64,000 nucleotides of DNA, from the NCBI GenBank assembly GCA_001414485.1, contig LLEY01000037.1:1-64000 (forward strand). Reading direction: 5' to 3'. The notes beneath the pieces were generated by a model. The model was not told the origin of the DNA, did no database searches, and saw only the letters and a list, made by a program, of their open reading frames with translations. The stretch comes from Calycina herbarum. Taxonomy: Eukaryota > Ascomycota > Leotiomycetes > Helotiales > Pezizellaceae. How positions within the stretch are numbered: position 1 is the first letter of the stretch; the number at the start of each line of letters is the position of its first letter. Below are positions 24,170 to 35,454 of the stretch, one piece after another. Both the position numbers and the translations under genes were made by a program.

Positions 24170-25826
24170 ATGGCGAATGTTAAAGGAGAGATTGCGTTTC
24201 TAGGGTTGGGGGCTATGGGGTTTGGTAGTAAGTACTTTGTTCTATCTAATGTCTTTTCGACTTTTCAGAACTTCCCATCGTCCGGGGGGGGAAATATAAG
24301 AGAAATGTACTGACTCTTGGGGAACTCAGTGGCAACAAACCTCATCACCAACTCACTCCCAGTAACCGGTTTCGATGTCTGGGCTCCAACTCTCGAACGA
24401 TTCACCCAAGCCGGCGGTTCCTCTTCCTCTACTCCCCGCGAAGCTGTCAAAAATGCTACCTATGTGGTATTCATGGTCGCAACCGCAGCACAAATCCTCT
24501 CCGCTCTTTTCGACGAAGGAACTGGTGCAATTGAGACCCTAAAACAGGGAGCAATACTCATACTTTCCTCCACCGGACCTCCCGACCATTCCCCAAATGT
24601 ACGAAAACTACTAGATGAAAGGGGGAGACAGGATGTATTTGTGGTCGATGCACCGGTTTCTGGTGGCGCAATAAGGGCTGCCAATGGGACTTTGACAATT
24701 CTTGCGAGTGGGACGGAAGAGGCATTGGAAAAAGGAAGACCGGTGTTGGATGTTATGGCGGGACCGAATTTATATATCATCCCTGGGGGGCTTGGGGCTG
24801 GAACAAATGTCAAGATGGTGCATCAGGTGCTGGCGGGTATTCATATCGTGATGGCAAGTGAGGCTATGGCTTTTGCTGCAAAGTTGGGATTGGATACTGG
24901 GAAGGCTTATCAAGCTTTGAAAGAGGGAGAGGGAAGCAGTTGGATGTTTGAGAATAGAGGGAGTCGTATGGTGGTTAAGGACGAGAAGATTTATTCTGCT
25001 TTGGGGATAATCGTTAAGGATGTTGTGAGTTGCGCCTATCTCCTCCCCGCTCAAAATAAGAATTGGGAAGAGAGAAAACATTTACTCACTTTGGAAAACA
25101 GGGAATCATCACAGCAGCATCGAGGAAATCATCAACAAACCCAGGATTTCCACTCTTCCTCTCCTCAACAACTGAACAAGTCCTCGCTACAGGTATCTCG
25201 GCAGGTTTCGACCGAGACGATGATTCCCAACTCACAAAAGTATACCTTCCCACCACCCCAACTCTGGTCCTCGACCTTGCATCACCATCTACTTCCTCAC
25301 CACCAACCTTTTCCCAAGAAGAAACCGCGAAGTTAAAATTGGTGGAAAGTGCCATGAAAGCGGTACATCTAGTTTCAGCAATGGAGGCGATGAGTTTGGG
25401 TAAAAAGGTGGGATTGGATACCAAGCAGCTTTTTGAAATTATCAAGGGTGCTGCCGGAGGGAGCTGGATGTTCAAAGAACGAATTCCTGGGTTATTGAGT
25501 GGTGAGTGGGGGGTTGGTGGAAAGACTGTCGGGGAGGCTGTTGAGGATGTGGTACGTTACTTTCTTCTTCTTTCCCCTCCATTTATAATTCCCCTTTTGC
25601 AAGCCACCAATGCTTGGAATTTGGAATCATGGCTAACGGTTCTAAACAGACTGAAGCATTAACCCAAGCCAATGCTCTCAAATTCCCTCTTCATCTCACG
25701 TCTACCGCTCTGCAGCTTTTGCAACTAGCCGTCTTGAGAGGGTTGAGCGACGAACCAGATTTGGCCGTTTCCAAAATATGGGATGGTGCTGGGGATGAGG
25801 GGATCTTGTTCCCTAGAAAAGCTTGA
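24170..25826 (+). CDS. NAD-binding beta-hydroxyacid dehydrogenase, L-threonate dehydrogenase-like
   Basis: Four exons (24170-24227, 24330-25024, 25102-25551, 25650-25826) give 459 residues in continuous frame. Family enzymes oxidise beta-hydroxy acids with NAD(P). The Rossmann motif GLGAMGFGMATNL is formed across intron 1. The substrate motif DAPVSGG and the catalytic-lysine block GTNVKMVHQVLAG follow. The His after the lysine block, where many relatives have Asn, resembles the threonate dehydrogenase (LtnD) branch. Bacterial relatives have about 300 residues. The extra length here is a second C-terminal helical domain: SEAMAFAAKLGLDT..SSWMF and SAMEAMSLGKKVGLDT..GSWMF are two copies of the same segment, and the second lacks the catalytic lysine. 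No sugar-acid cluster is visible nearby. The substrate is inferred. Confidence 0.85.
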
Positions 25827-27320
25827 TTTTAATGTTGCTTAGCTGATGGGTTAAGATGAACATATTTGTATTTTGAGAAATGTTAGATTGCATGGATTAC
25901 AATTGGTTTAAACAGTGAGACCGAGCTCTCTCCTCTTTGGGCAAGTATTTTCGATCCGAAAGTATTAGAGCCGTTGTATCTTTCTCCAAAGCTACTTCAA
26001 GTACTAAGTGATGTTTTCTCAAGCTTACTCCTTTTCGCATTTTGGGCATAGAGAGTTTTCCCCACAATGACAGCTAGAGAATAAATAATCCAACTACACG
26101 TAGTAGTGTAGAAGGGTTGGGAAGAGTGGTTTTTTAATAACTGGAAGTAAGTCCTTTGGAAGACTTAAGTTTTATTTGAACTACTCGAACTATCCCGTAC
26201 CATAGTATCTTTTAAGATGGTGTACAAGTAGTTTCTCATCTGAAAGTATAAAAGTAGGTAAACTCCCATGCTGTTGATTTACCTTCCTCGAGTTGAGTAT
26301 TAATTGATTCGACAGCAAATCATAACTGTCAATTCGACGATAAAATAGAATACAACAACTGCAAAGCGTTCAGGTGACGGCCAAGTACTAAAAGTAGAAA
26401 CATCAAGTTATTCTCAGTCACCCGGTGGACAAAATAAGTGGCGGGAATTAGCGACCCCCATCAACTTTTGAAGTAAGTATATTTTCGCACAACGCGGTCA
26501 GAAAAATACAAATAAAATATGAGTCGAAGCAGAAACGTTTAATTAGTAGTTATCCTGCGACTTGACTGTTTTTATTGCAGCTGCGTTGTGCTATAGTGTA
26601 TGAAGTCGAAAGTCAGATTCCTAATTCCTCCCCACCGGCAGTTACGAGCATCCCAGCGTTGCGGTGTTGAATCTCGGTCCGTCCAAGAAGAAGCCGAAAG
26701 TCATAACTCGCGCGTTCTCGGCCCGAAAATGGCAGAATTTTTTTCCTGCCGTTTGTCGCGATGAATGAAGCCGTAGCAACGAAGCTTAAAATCGCGCTAT
26801 TTTAGCGCATGTAAACAAACCAGGGTCCTTGTGTAAAAGTGGATTTGGGTTCACATGTCATCATGAAAGGAGCAACAATGCTTCAAAGATGAACTTGAGG
26901 GAAGACAAAATAGGCTTTTCGGAGATATGATATGGTTTTAGAAGGATGATAAGAGGGTGATATGATTTGCATTGGCGGGGGTTGTTTCACCTTCGCTGTG
27001 GTTGAGATTTGGTGGAAAGGTGGTGATCCACGAGGCTGGACTCGAGGCTGTCGTTCATACATGCAGGCATAACACATGGTGAAGTGTTGGATTTTTCCGA
27101 GAATGAAGAAGTGTATGACAAAGTCGGTTCGTTTGTATCTATCAAAGCTAGTTGAATTACAAGCTATTCATTCAATTGTAAAGTCGGTTTCTTTCTTCTT
27201 CTCCGGTTTCTTTTCCTTTCGTTCTCTCTCACGCTATTCCTCGTAAATCCTTTCCTGGTTTGTCACGCTCTAAATAACTCTCTTTTTTCAAAAATGATCT
27301 ACTAGAATAAATAATTTTTT

Positions 27321-27399
27321 GTTGCATATCGCACTTTTGAAAATGTCCCAGATTTTTAAAAGCAATAATTCAAGATCAAATATTTTGGTTGCATATCGC
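27321..27399. repeat. Direct repeat GTTGCATATCGC, 67 bp apart
   Basis: The 12-mer occurs at 27321-27332 and 27388-27399. Similarity extends several bases on each side (CRCTTT follows both). It could be a paired regulatory site or a small duplication. Confidence 0.6.
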
Positions 27400-27520
27400 G
27401 CTTTCATTCTAGCAACTTCTTGTCTCTTTTTCTACCTATTAATTCTCGTTCTACAAGTAAATTTATTAAAAAAAGCTAGGTAGTTTAGATGCCGTTGCGC
27501 TTCACATCCAGGTGAAGTGT

Positions 27521-27530
27521 ATCACGTGAT
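27521..27530. promoter_or_regulatory. Cbf1/bHLH-type E-box ATCACGTGAT
   Basis: A perfect 10-bp palindrome around CACGTG, 144 bp before the preferred start at 27674. RTCACGTG is the known recognition core of fungal Cbf1-like bHLH factors. Confidence 0.5.
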
Positions 27531-27673
27531 CCCGCAGCTTACCGCCTTTCCAATTAGGCATGGTGCCGCGACGGGGCAGAAACTCAAATATTTGGTCAAC
27601 CCTTGACCTCCTCCTCATGTTGTCTTCGAACACCCACAACCCTCAACCCATATTGAATCGTCGCATCGCGACC

Positions 27674-30657
27674 ATGGAGCGCCCGAAACGCACTACACGT
27701 GCGAACCCATCCCCAAGTGGCCTTCGCGCCCTTACAACACCTCAACGAGCTACCCGTAGCAAGAAGCAACCTGCGAAGGTCGTCGCTCCTGCCAACTTGA
27801 CCACCGCGCCTTCTGCATCTGACGATGAGCCCGAGTCTCCAGTTAGATCATCCTCTTTCCGACGAATGACCCGAGCCATGTCTCGAGACACTTCGCGATC
27901 TACCTCACGATCTGTCTCACCCCCCATCGATGCAATCATCAGTGGCACCAAGAAGATCATCCAGAAGGTCGGCAAGTCCGTCGCCAAAGCTACCACTAAA
28001 AGCCGCAGCAACACCCAGCAACAGTCGGATGCAAAGACTAGCAACAAACTTCAAAAGAAGAACCCACATGACGCGCAACCACTTGGTGCCATCTCACACG
28101 AGAAGCGCTCCCATAGCCAGGTGTCTCTTGCATCGCAGGCTTCCGACAACGAAGAGTCGCGCCCCTCCAAGAAAAGCAAGAAGGTTGCTGAACCGCAAGT
28201 CATTGACTCCACACAGACAGTCTTCAACACCCCTACCCCAAACATCCGTAACAGTACCTTCCATTCTCACAATCAACACATCGATCGCTCGCTCGTCGCA
28301 GATCCAACCGAGTCCATCGAGGAAAGTGAAGAAGATCTTTCGCATTTCTCTCATCTCGATGAGGGCAACCAATCTACACCACGCCCTCTCGAACAACCTA
28401 CATCAGTTCCCACTGCTGAGGCAGAGGCAGCTTCACCTTCATTATTGGGACGAGGTATTGGCAGTCAAGCTACCAGCTTCAACCCCCGTCTCTTGTCCAC
28501 CCCACATCATCTCGATGCTGGATTTCGCAAACACCACCGCTCTGCTCCACCCGCAGATGAGGAGTCATTTAATATCGATGACATCTCCATACCCAACAAT
28601 CCTTTGGAATACAACAGAAAGCTCCGAGAGGAGTTGTTGAACAAAAGCATCAGAAAGGAGAAAACCGAAACCCCAAAGGCTGACGAGGTCAGACCAGAAG
28701 TAAGTGATTCGCAACTACTCTCTTCAATGTCCTCGACTAATGTTTGTTTTAGCAAACCCGTATGCAAAGTCATCCTCTTTACTACCCTGCGATGTCTCAT
28801 CTTCAATTCTCCTCCCACATTAACCCTGCTGTTCTAGAATCGGCAATCACCATTGCGCAATGGGTAAAGCAAAATCCCAAAGCCCCCCTACCCACGCCAG
28901 AGAAGCTTCGTGCAATGCTCGAGGCTCACAAGGCTGAGTTGTCCAAGGCTAAGGCTACCAACCACAACCCCACACCAGAAGATGCCTTCCAAGACACTTC
29001 ATCACGCCCTCGCGACGAGCCTGCTACTAGCATGACGCACGAGTCTCCTCGAGAGATGGGGGTAGCTTCTCAATCGCACCACTCATCTCCTTCACCATTG
29101 GCACCCCAAGATGCAATGATTACTGACAATGTTCTAGAACCAAATGAAATTTTGGAACAAAACACCCCACCAGAAACCCCCCCACAGCCCCCAACTGTCG
29201 GTCGAGCTCGTGCAACATTGCAAGGAATTTCCTCCATGTTTACGAGCCCATTTAAACGAATCTTTGTTGGTAACACACCAACTCCAGCGAATGCTGGCCT
29301 TACGCCTCTCAAAGTCAGACTTATACCACCACGACAACAATCCACAAACCTCCAACCACAGAAGCAAACGAACTCTTCCGCCCACCAATCTTTGACAAGT
29401 GGGGATCATCGAAGTTCGCAGCGACAGCAAGCACGAGAGAACTGGCAAGCCTCGGCTGAAGAGGCGGAGGACGAGTCCAACGCCAACATCGCGAACCACA
29501 CACTCGCACAAGATGGACAGAAGGTTGGCGCAAAGCGTGGACGCTACTCGGGTACCTATTGTGCCCCATCGTCCCCGCTAGACTCCACGTTTGAGCAAAC
29601 TCCTTCTAGAGAGACTCCAAAGCCATCGGCTCCCTCCATCCAACCAGGAGCACTACCGTGTTTCTGTCAGGACGGCCACTGCCATGTGCCTTACAATCGC
29701 GACCTCAATGGCAACTCCTATTTCTGCTCAACAGCGAAAAACCCATTCCCCAAAGAGTACAGCAGCTACCAGCCTCCTCCCGAAATACTTGCCAATCTCG
29801 AATATATAGGCTTTTGGAGTCCCATGAGGCAGACCATCTTGGATAACGCCATCAAATCACGCCATTGGAGATGCGCCATCCCTTATCGAAACAATTACTG
29901 GGCCCAGGTCCACGTTATTCAAACAGGCATGTCCGAATCAGAGCTGTTCTGGGACGATCGCTTGCGAAAGATGGGTTGGTTTGAGTGGTGCCGTCACCAC
30001 ACTATCAAGCAAACGGATGGAAGGTTGAAGACAGTTTTCCCTGTCGATAACATGAGTTTCGATGAGCACTACTACACCAAAATGCAAGAATATGAGTTCC
30101 CACTACCGGAAAAACCTAGAGTCGTAACCTATGGTTTTACTTATATAGAAGAGGAAGAAGAGGAAGAGGAGGTAGAAGAGGATCCTGTTCCTGCCCAGTC
30201 TGCACCTGGACCATCATCATCGGCCTCGACATCCACTAATGTTTCACCGAAGCCAAATGCTCAGCCTGCTGCCGTGCCGTCTGTCTTGCAAGAGAACGAT
30301 GGGAACCAGAGACCACCACCAACGCCAAAACCTACCAATGCTGTTCTTCCCAAAACCCCTTTCAGCAGTATCAACCACCGACCATCCAACCCCTCAAATC
30401 TTCGAGCAGTTATGACGATGTCGCCTCCGATGGAGCAAGGTACGAATGACAAGGAGCAAGTTACGAATGGCAAGGAGAATTTGTATGATCCTTTTGTTCC
30501 TTCTAACAAGCCATTCAAATGGACTATGGGCGGAGAGCCTGAAATCAGGGTAATGGAAGATACTAAGGAGCCCATCCCAATGGATGAGTGGAAGGAAGCT
30601 GCTGCTGCGTTGTTGCACGCGGAAGGAATGGAGCCTTTCCCAGATGCGTTTTGGTAG
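27674..30657 (+). CDS. Large disordered, probably nuclear protein of unknown function
   Basis: Two exons (27674-28699 and 28753-30657) with a 53-bp intron (GTAAGT..TTTTAG) give 976 residues. ATG 27674 sits in the strong context GACCATGG. An in-frame ATG at 27560 would add 38 residues. The N-terminal third is basic and Ser/Arg-rich (MSRDTSRSTSRSVSPP, then PSKKSKKVAEP, a likely nuclear localisation signal). The only compact part is about residues 650-830. It opens with a Cys/His patch (CFCQDGHCHVPYN..SYFC) and continues with aromatic-rich sequence (LEYIGFWSPMR, NNYWAQVHVIQTG, FEWCRHHTIKQTDGR). A run of glutamates, more disorder and the tail MEPFPDAFW follow. I recognise no named family. The Cys/His patch could bind zinc; that is a guess. 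Confidence 0.75.
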
Positions 30658-30789
30658 AGGAGAGGAGACGAGAGGAAATGAGAAGAGCGATTTGTGTGTT
30701 CACACTAGCACACCTTTGTTGTATAATTGGTCTTCTTGGCCTGAGAATACTGTATAGAAAATAAACTTGTTGAGTATCAATTATGACTT

Positions 30790-30870
30790 GTATACATCGT
30801 GAACTGTGAATTTGACTTGCTTTTCGATGAAGATTCGACCTTGAAGTTATGGAAATTTGCCTTGAAATTG
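30790..30870. repeat. Dispersed ~80-bp repeat, copy A
   Basis: Shares a pattern with two later copies: ATCGTGAAYTGTGAATKTGA, a short variable part, then CTTGAARTTATGG and GCCTTGAA. This copy lies in the 3' flank of the nuclear-protein gene. Confidence 0.6.
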
Positions 30871-32579
30871 TGAAGTTCGTTTTTTTTTTGGTGATGAAAA
30901 TGGGAATTTGGAAAAGCTATCAAGGGTATTTCATCAATGATCTTAAGATTTTTGTTGAAGATTTTATTTGTTTTACTTGTTTTCATAAGTTCGTTTACGT
31001 TATAATATTATTTTAGAGAGTTTAGAAGAGATAATAAGAGATAGAAATTTACTAGAATAAGAGGTTTAAGAGAGTGCGCAAAGAGAGGACAGTTAAGCCT
31101 ATTAGGCTTTTTCTGAAAGGAATCTAGTCTTCTTCCTAATCTTCAATGTTAGTCTAGAAATATAAGAGACAAGAAAGAAGAACGAGAGTTCCTTGTGGTT
31201 TAAATTTACAAGACAAGAGTGATCCGTCATTGAGGAACGTGTGGCACAGATAGGTGACGGAGAAGGGGACAGTGGAGAGGAGCAGAGCGAAGATGAGATA
31301 ATTGAAAAAGAATAGTGCCTGGAGCCGGGGAATGGAGGATTGTAGGACGCGAGAGTCACACAAAAGTTAGTAGCTTAATTAAACCCCTTCTCTTTGCCAG
31401 CTTCTGTACACGGCATTTTCACCAAACTGTTCAGACTTTTCAGATTAATTATTGTTTCCACCAATTCTTATTTATGAGGATATTCCCACTTTAAAACCGT
31501 ACTAGCCACAACATACTTAGTTCCTGTTTATACATTGTGTGCAGAGATGTATGCAAATCCCGAATAGAACTTGAGCAACACAATGTTATCCAGTTTTCTT
31601 GCGATGCATTCTCTATGAATAGCTCAAATAACATTTGATTTTGCAGAAGTGGATACAGTGGAGGCCATCGTAGCGGTGTGGCCACTTCAAGATAGGCGGC
31701 TTGGTTCTCAGGACTGTTAGTCAGAAAGAGAGTGCGTTACTACTACTAAGGATTTTAGAGCTTTGAAAAGATTCTAGAAGGAAATAAGTTATTCTAGAGG
31801 AGAAAAGAAAGAGAGTTACTAGAATATCAAAATTGGGTGTAGTTAATTGTATAACAGTCCGGGGTTGGCGCAACATACTCCTATGGAGTTGTGGAGGTAT
31901 GCAATATTTGTAAGGATTGTTGATGGACCAGATAGTGTACATAGACCTCAGGTTCGGGGGAATGAGATGAAGAATGATGGAGCCAAAGCAGCAACAATCT
32001 GCTCCCCAGTTATCAACGGCAGTGATCCCTCACTAGAAAGGCTCAGTCAGAGAAGTCCTGTACACAGACCCCAATCGATCAATGCCAATGCTTGCCCACC
32101 AAGGATGGCCACGATTTCTTACTTTTCCGGTATGATTGCACAAGCCTCTTCATTATTACCGAAAACTTCGCAAATAAGGAACTGGACTGGTAGAATGACC
32201 TTTTCAATTTTGTAGGCGATTGCTGTTCTTTCACAATGTCTTCTAGTGGCTCTTGCAATGGAATTGGGGGTTTCAAAGCTCGTATGTTCTGAAGAATGGA
32301 AAGGGAGAAGCGGAGGATGATAGAGAGAAGAAAGTTCATGTTGTAGAGGTTCCGATTTTCAAGGATGGGCACAATTAATACAATTCGAGCTAAGTTCAAG
32401 TCAAAAATGAGTGGCCAAGAATAATACGTTGGGGACTTTTCAACTGTCTCCGTAATGTCAAGTAGCATTAGTAGATCTCAGCTCTTTTCGAATATTCTTA
32501 CTGAAACAATCTAGCATAAAAACCAAAGTCTTAGATTCCCGTGGAAAACTCTGTATTAGAAAAAGTCTTGTATGGAGCA

Positions 32580-32655
32580 CATGTATCGTGAATTGTGAAT
32601 GTGACATGAATTTTCTATGGAAGAGTCTTGAAATCATAGGAGATTCTCTTGGAGG
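32580..32655. repeat. Dispersed ~80-bp repeat, copy B
   Basis: Carries ATGTATCGTGAATTGTGAAT, then GAGTCTTGAAATCATAGGAG. It is in the same orientation as copies A and C. Confidence 0.6.
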
Positions 32656-32705
32656 TATTTACTATGTTGCGATTTTTTGGGGGGTATTACTACCATCTAT
32701 AAGCT

Positions 32706-32787
32706 ACATCTATCGTAAATTGTGAATGTGATTTGAGTTTATTGTGAAACTAGAGTCTTGAGATTATGAGGAATTGCCTTGAATTTT
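32706..32787. repeat. Dispersed ~80-bp repeat, copy C
   Basis: Carries CTATCGTAAATTGTGAATGT, then GAGTCTTGAGATTATGAGG and TTGCCTTGAATTTT. It lies 126 bp after copy B and overlaps the end of the minus-strand fragment at 32764. Confidence 0.6.
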
Positions 32788-33780
32788 ATCGGTAAACTTT
32801 ATAGGGGTAGATATCGCGGCCGCGGTCGCGGTCGAGTTCAAGTGGGAGGAGGCAGGAGAGGCGGGGTAAGTGTAATAGACGGTGAAGCCCCACACGCCTA
32901 GAGATTTCTCGCCTTGCAAAGATTCCAAAAGTCTTTTCAGAGCTTGGGCAAAATCCATTTTGATAGTAGATAGGTGTGAAAATATTAGAACGATATTTTC
33001 TTCTTCTGATGGGTTTCCTGAAAGACCAAGATACTGTGGATAGTCCTTCCAGTCCTCATATGTCCTTTTTGGTACGCTAAAAAGTGGGTACAAACTAAAC
33101 CTTCGGGGTTCAAGCTTCAATTAGTTGGGATAAGAGTTTATATTAGGGAACCAACCTCGCTTAATGTTTGAGGCTTAAACGCATCCACTTAGAGAAAATT
33201 GCACATGGGGTGTAGAAGGGTTGATTACGGTGGATTCTTCCTTCTCGTCTTGTAGTGGAATTCCTAGAATTTCTTTGGTCTCTGAAATTGCATTAGAAAA
33301 GAAAGTAACTACAGCTGCCAGGTTTTTGCAAAGGCTCTGTAGAACATATCCCGTTTTCAAGGTGGAAATTGGGTCATCCCTTCCTCCGAATTTTTGCTAG
33401 TTAAATTTTGTTTTAACGTCGTAAATGTTCAGATAATCTTTATATATACCAAAAGTGGGCTTTCCATCCGAACGTATTTTAGTGGTCAAATTCTCTAACA
33501 CTTACTCATGCTGTCGCTTTTCTTATAGAGGACTTCTCCTTTTGTTGTTTCACTTATAATTAAAGTTATTTCCCAAAGAGATTTGGAGATGTAGAGCTAT
33601 ATAGCTCGATAGAAATATCCAGGAATAAAATCGTCAATATGGTAGTTATCAAAATTTGATGTATTGAACTCTTGTTTCTTTAAATAAGCTCATGTAATTA
33701 ATTGAACTAAATTAACATACACGAATGAGTTTTCCTAGAAATAAATAGAGAATTCGAGAGGTCGTTGAAGATAGTTTATA

Positions 33781-33812
33781 TTATTTCCCTAACCAAAATG
33801 GTTAGGAAATAA
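33781..33812. repeat. Strong hairpin with 3-base loop
   Basis: TTATTTCCCTAACCA and TGGTTAGGAAATAA pair around AAA with one bulged base, giving a 14-bp stem. It sits in gene-free AT-rich DNA. Confidence 0.7.
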
Positions 33813-34200
33813 CTTTGAGAGAGAGAAGAAGTGACAAGAGAAATGAAATCATAAAATTCTTCTAGTAAGTCTTATGCTTTCAATTAATTACTCTGGTCTT
33901 CTTGTATAATCTTACATGTCAATTAAGAATACCATGAAACATTTGTAATAAACTGAATAGAAGTTATATCGAGCGTGGGGGTGGGTGGGGGTGGTGACAT
34001 TTTGTGGTGTATGTGGGCAATGACTGGGAGACTTTGAATTGAAGAATGAAGGTAGTAGTCGCTACCGTTGTTTTAATCGTGCGTACCCCATTCTCTTGCA
34101 ATAATCTTAAGAAACAAACTCTACAAATGCCCGCTATTTAAATCCCAAGCTACTTTTTCTATCATGTTCTTTTCTAATCCTTACCTTGATTATTCAGACC

Positions 34201-35454
34201 TCATTCGCTAATACGATAGACAAGCTTAACCCCACTAACTTTCCCATCCTTCAAATCTTGCATCCCACTCAATATACCATCAATTCCTCCTTCTCTCAAG
34301 TCCACCGGATGTGGTTTAATCACTTTCGCTTGCAAAAGCTCTTCGGTCAACGCTACGAACTTCTGTCCGAGCTCGAAATCCTCTGGCATTGCTGGCCACT
34401 CCTCTCCCTCGAAGACAAATCTTTTACCTTCGAGTGTGTAACCGAGTGGGAACTTGGACTCCACTTCTGGACGTGGGTTGGTAATTCCCATGAGGTTGAT
34501 ATATATTAGCGGGGTTTCTGAGTTTGATGAGAGCGCTTCCGCGCATATTTGAGCTGAGGATGGGACGGCGATTGTGTCATATACAATGGTAAGATTATTG
34601 TTTGTTAGGTTGCGGATGAAGTGACCGCAGTTTGGATCATTCTTGAGCATTATTTTAGCTTATATTCTTGGGAATTGCTAAGAAGATAGAGGGATACGAA
34701 CATAATCTAACGTGTAATCCGCTCCGTAACCTTTCAACAGCTCAAAGTTCCTTGGTGAAGCAGTGGTGATGACTGTAAACCCGGAGCTATTCACATACTC
34801 GTTAGCTCAGGTACAGTAGTATCGGAGGAACAAGATAACAACTGACAGTTTGGCAAACTGGATGCCCATAGTTCCCATCGCTGTACTTCCACCATAGATA
34901 AAGATGAACTTCTTTTCTTCTCCCCCTGTTCTCTCACTCGTTGGAAGAGGAAGATTGATAAATTTAGGCGAGTAAAGACTAAGAGCAGTAGTGCCAATCG
35001 CACCACCAAGTGTGGCAGCTTCTTCGAAGGAAAGATTGTCAGGGATACGAATAGCAAGCTCTCCATTAAGCAGGGCATAGTCTGCAAAAGCTCCATCCTC
35101 TGGTTCTACTTCATTGCCTATTCATGCGTCAGTCTCAACTCCAACCATAATCTAAGGACAAATTCACTAACCCCCATGAACACAACTAGCGACTCTATCA
35201 CCAATCTTCCAAGATTTGGTAACACCATTTCCTACTGCCACAACGATGCCAGAAATATCACAGCCTAGAAGTGCTGGAGGAGTTCCGGGGGTAAAGCTTT
35301 CTTCGACAGTCTGCCAATCCGCGGGATTGAGTGCTACTGCTACTGTTTTAATGAGGATGTGGTTGTCTCTCAATCCTGGGAATGGCTGGGTAGTGATGAG
35401 AGTTTTGAATTGTGCTGTTTTGAAAAGCCCACGACGGGTGGTTGGGAAAGACAT
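34201..35454 (-). CDS. Zinc-independent MDR trans-enoyl reductase-like oxidoreductase
   Basis: Four exons (35454-35172, 35117-34847, 34786-34702, 34641-34201) give 359 residues; 1080 nt divides by three. The introns are 54-60 bp. The fold is a medium-chain dehydrogenase/reductase of the type that includes fungal stand-alone trans-enoyl reductases such as LovC. Evidence: the catalytic-domain start LFKTAQFKTLITTQPFPGL and VALNPADWQTVEE, LLGCDISGIVVAVG, GDRVASCVHGG, GAFADYALLNGELAIRIPDN, the nucleotide-binding turn YGGSTAMGTMGIQFAKLSG, FTVITTASPRNFELLKGYGADYTLDY across exon 3, and the ending DGKVSGVKLVYRISE. Zinc ligands of alcohol dehydrogenases are missing. No polyketide synthase is seen in this window, so it may act alone or serve a cluster elsewhere. 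Confidence 0.88.

Larger units (their letters stand above)
25827..27673. other. Intergenic region, 5' flank of the nuclear-protein gene
   Basis: No gene is recognised. It holds a hairpin-like CTACAC..GTGTAG near 26095, two direct repeats (27321, 27388) and a TCACGTGA E-box. Confidence 0.55.
32079..33360 (-). pseudogene. Coding-like fragments, possible decayed gene(s)
   Basis: Three minus-strand open segments have protein-like composition: 33360-33175 (SLCKNLAAVVTFFSNAISET), 33120-32764 (EDWKDYPQYLGLSGNP..LGVWGFTVYYTYPASPASS) and 32468-32079 (ATG MLLDITETVEK..SWPSLVGKHWH). The first two lack an ATG at their head and could be adjacent exons, but no convincing donor/acceptor pair keeps the frame. 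I recognise no family. Either an unknown lineage-specific gene or the decayed remains of one. Confidence 0.25.
30658..34200. other. AT-rich repeat-bearing region with coding-like fragments
   Basis: It contains three diverged copies of an ~80-bp element, a strong hairpin at 33781-33812 and several minus-strand open fragments (listed separately) that do not join into a clear gene. Otherwise low-complexity AT-rich sequence. Confidence 0.5.
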
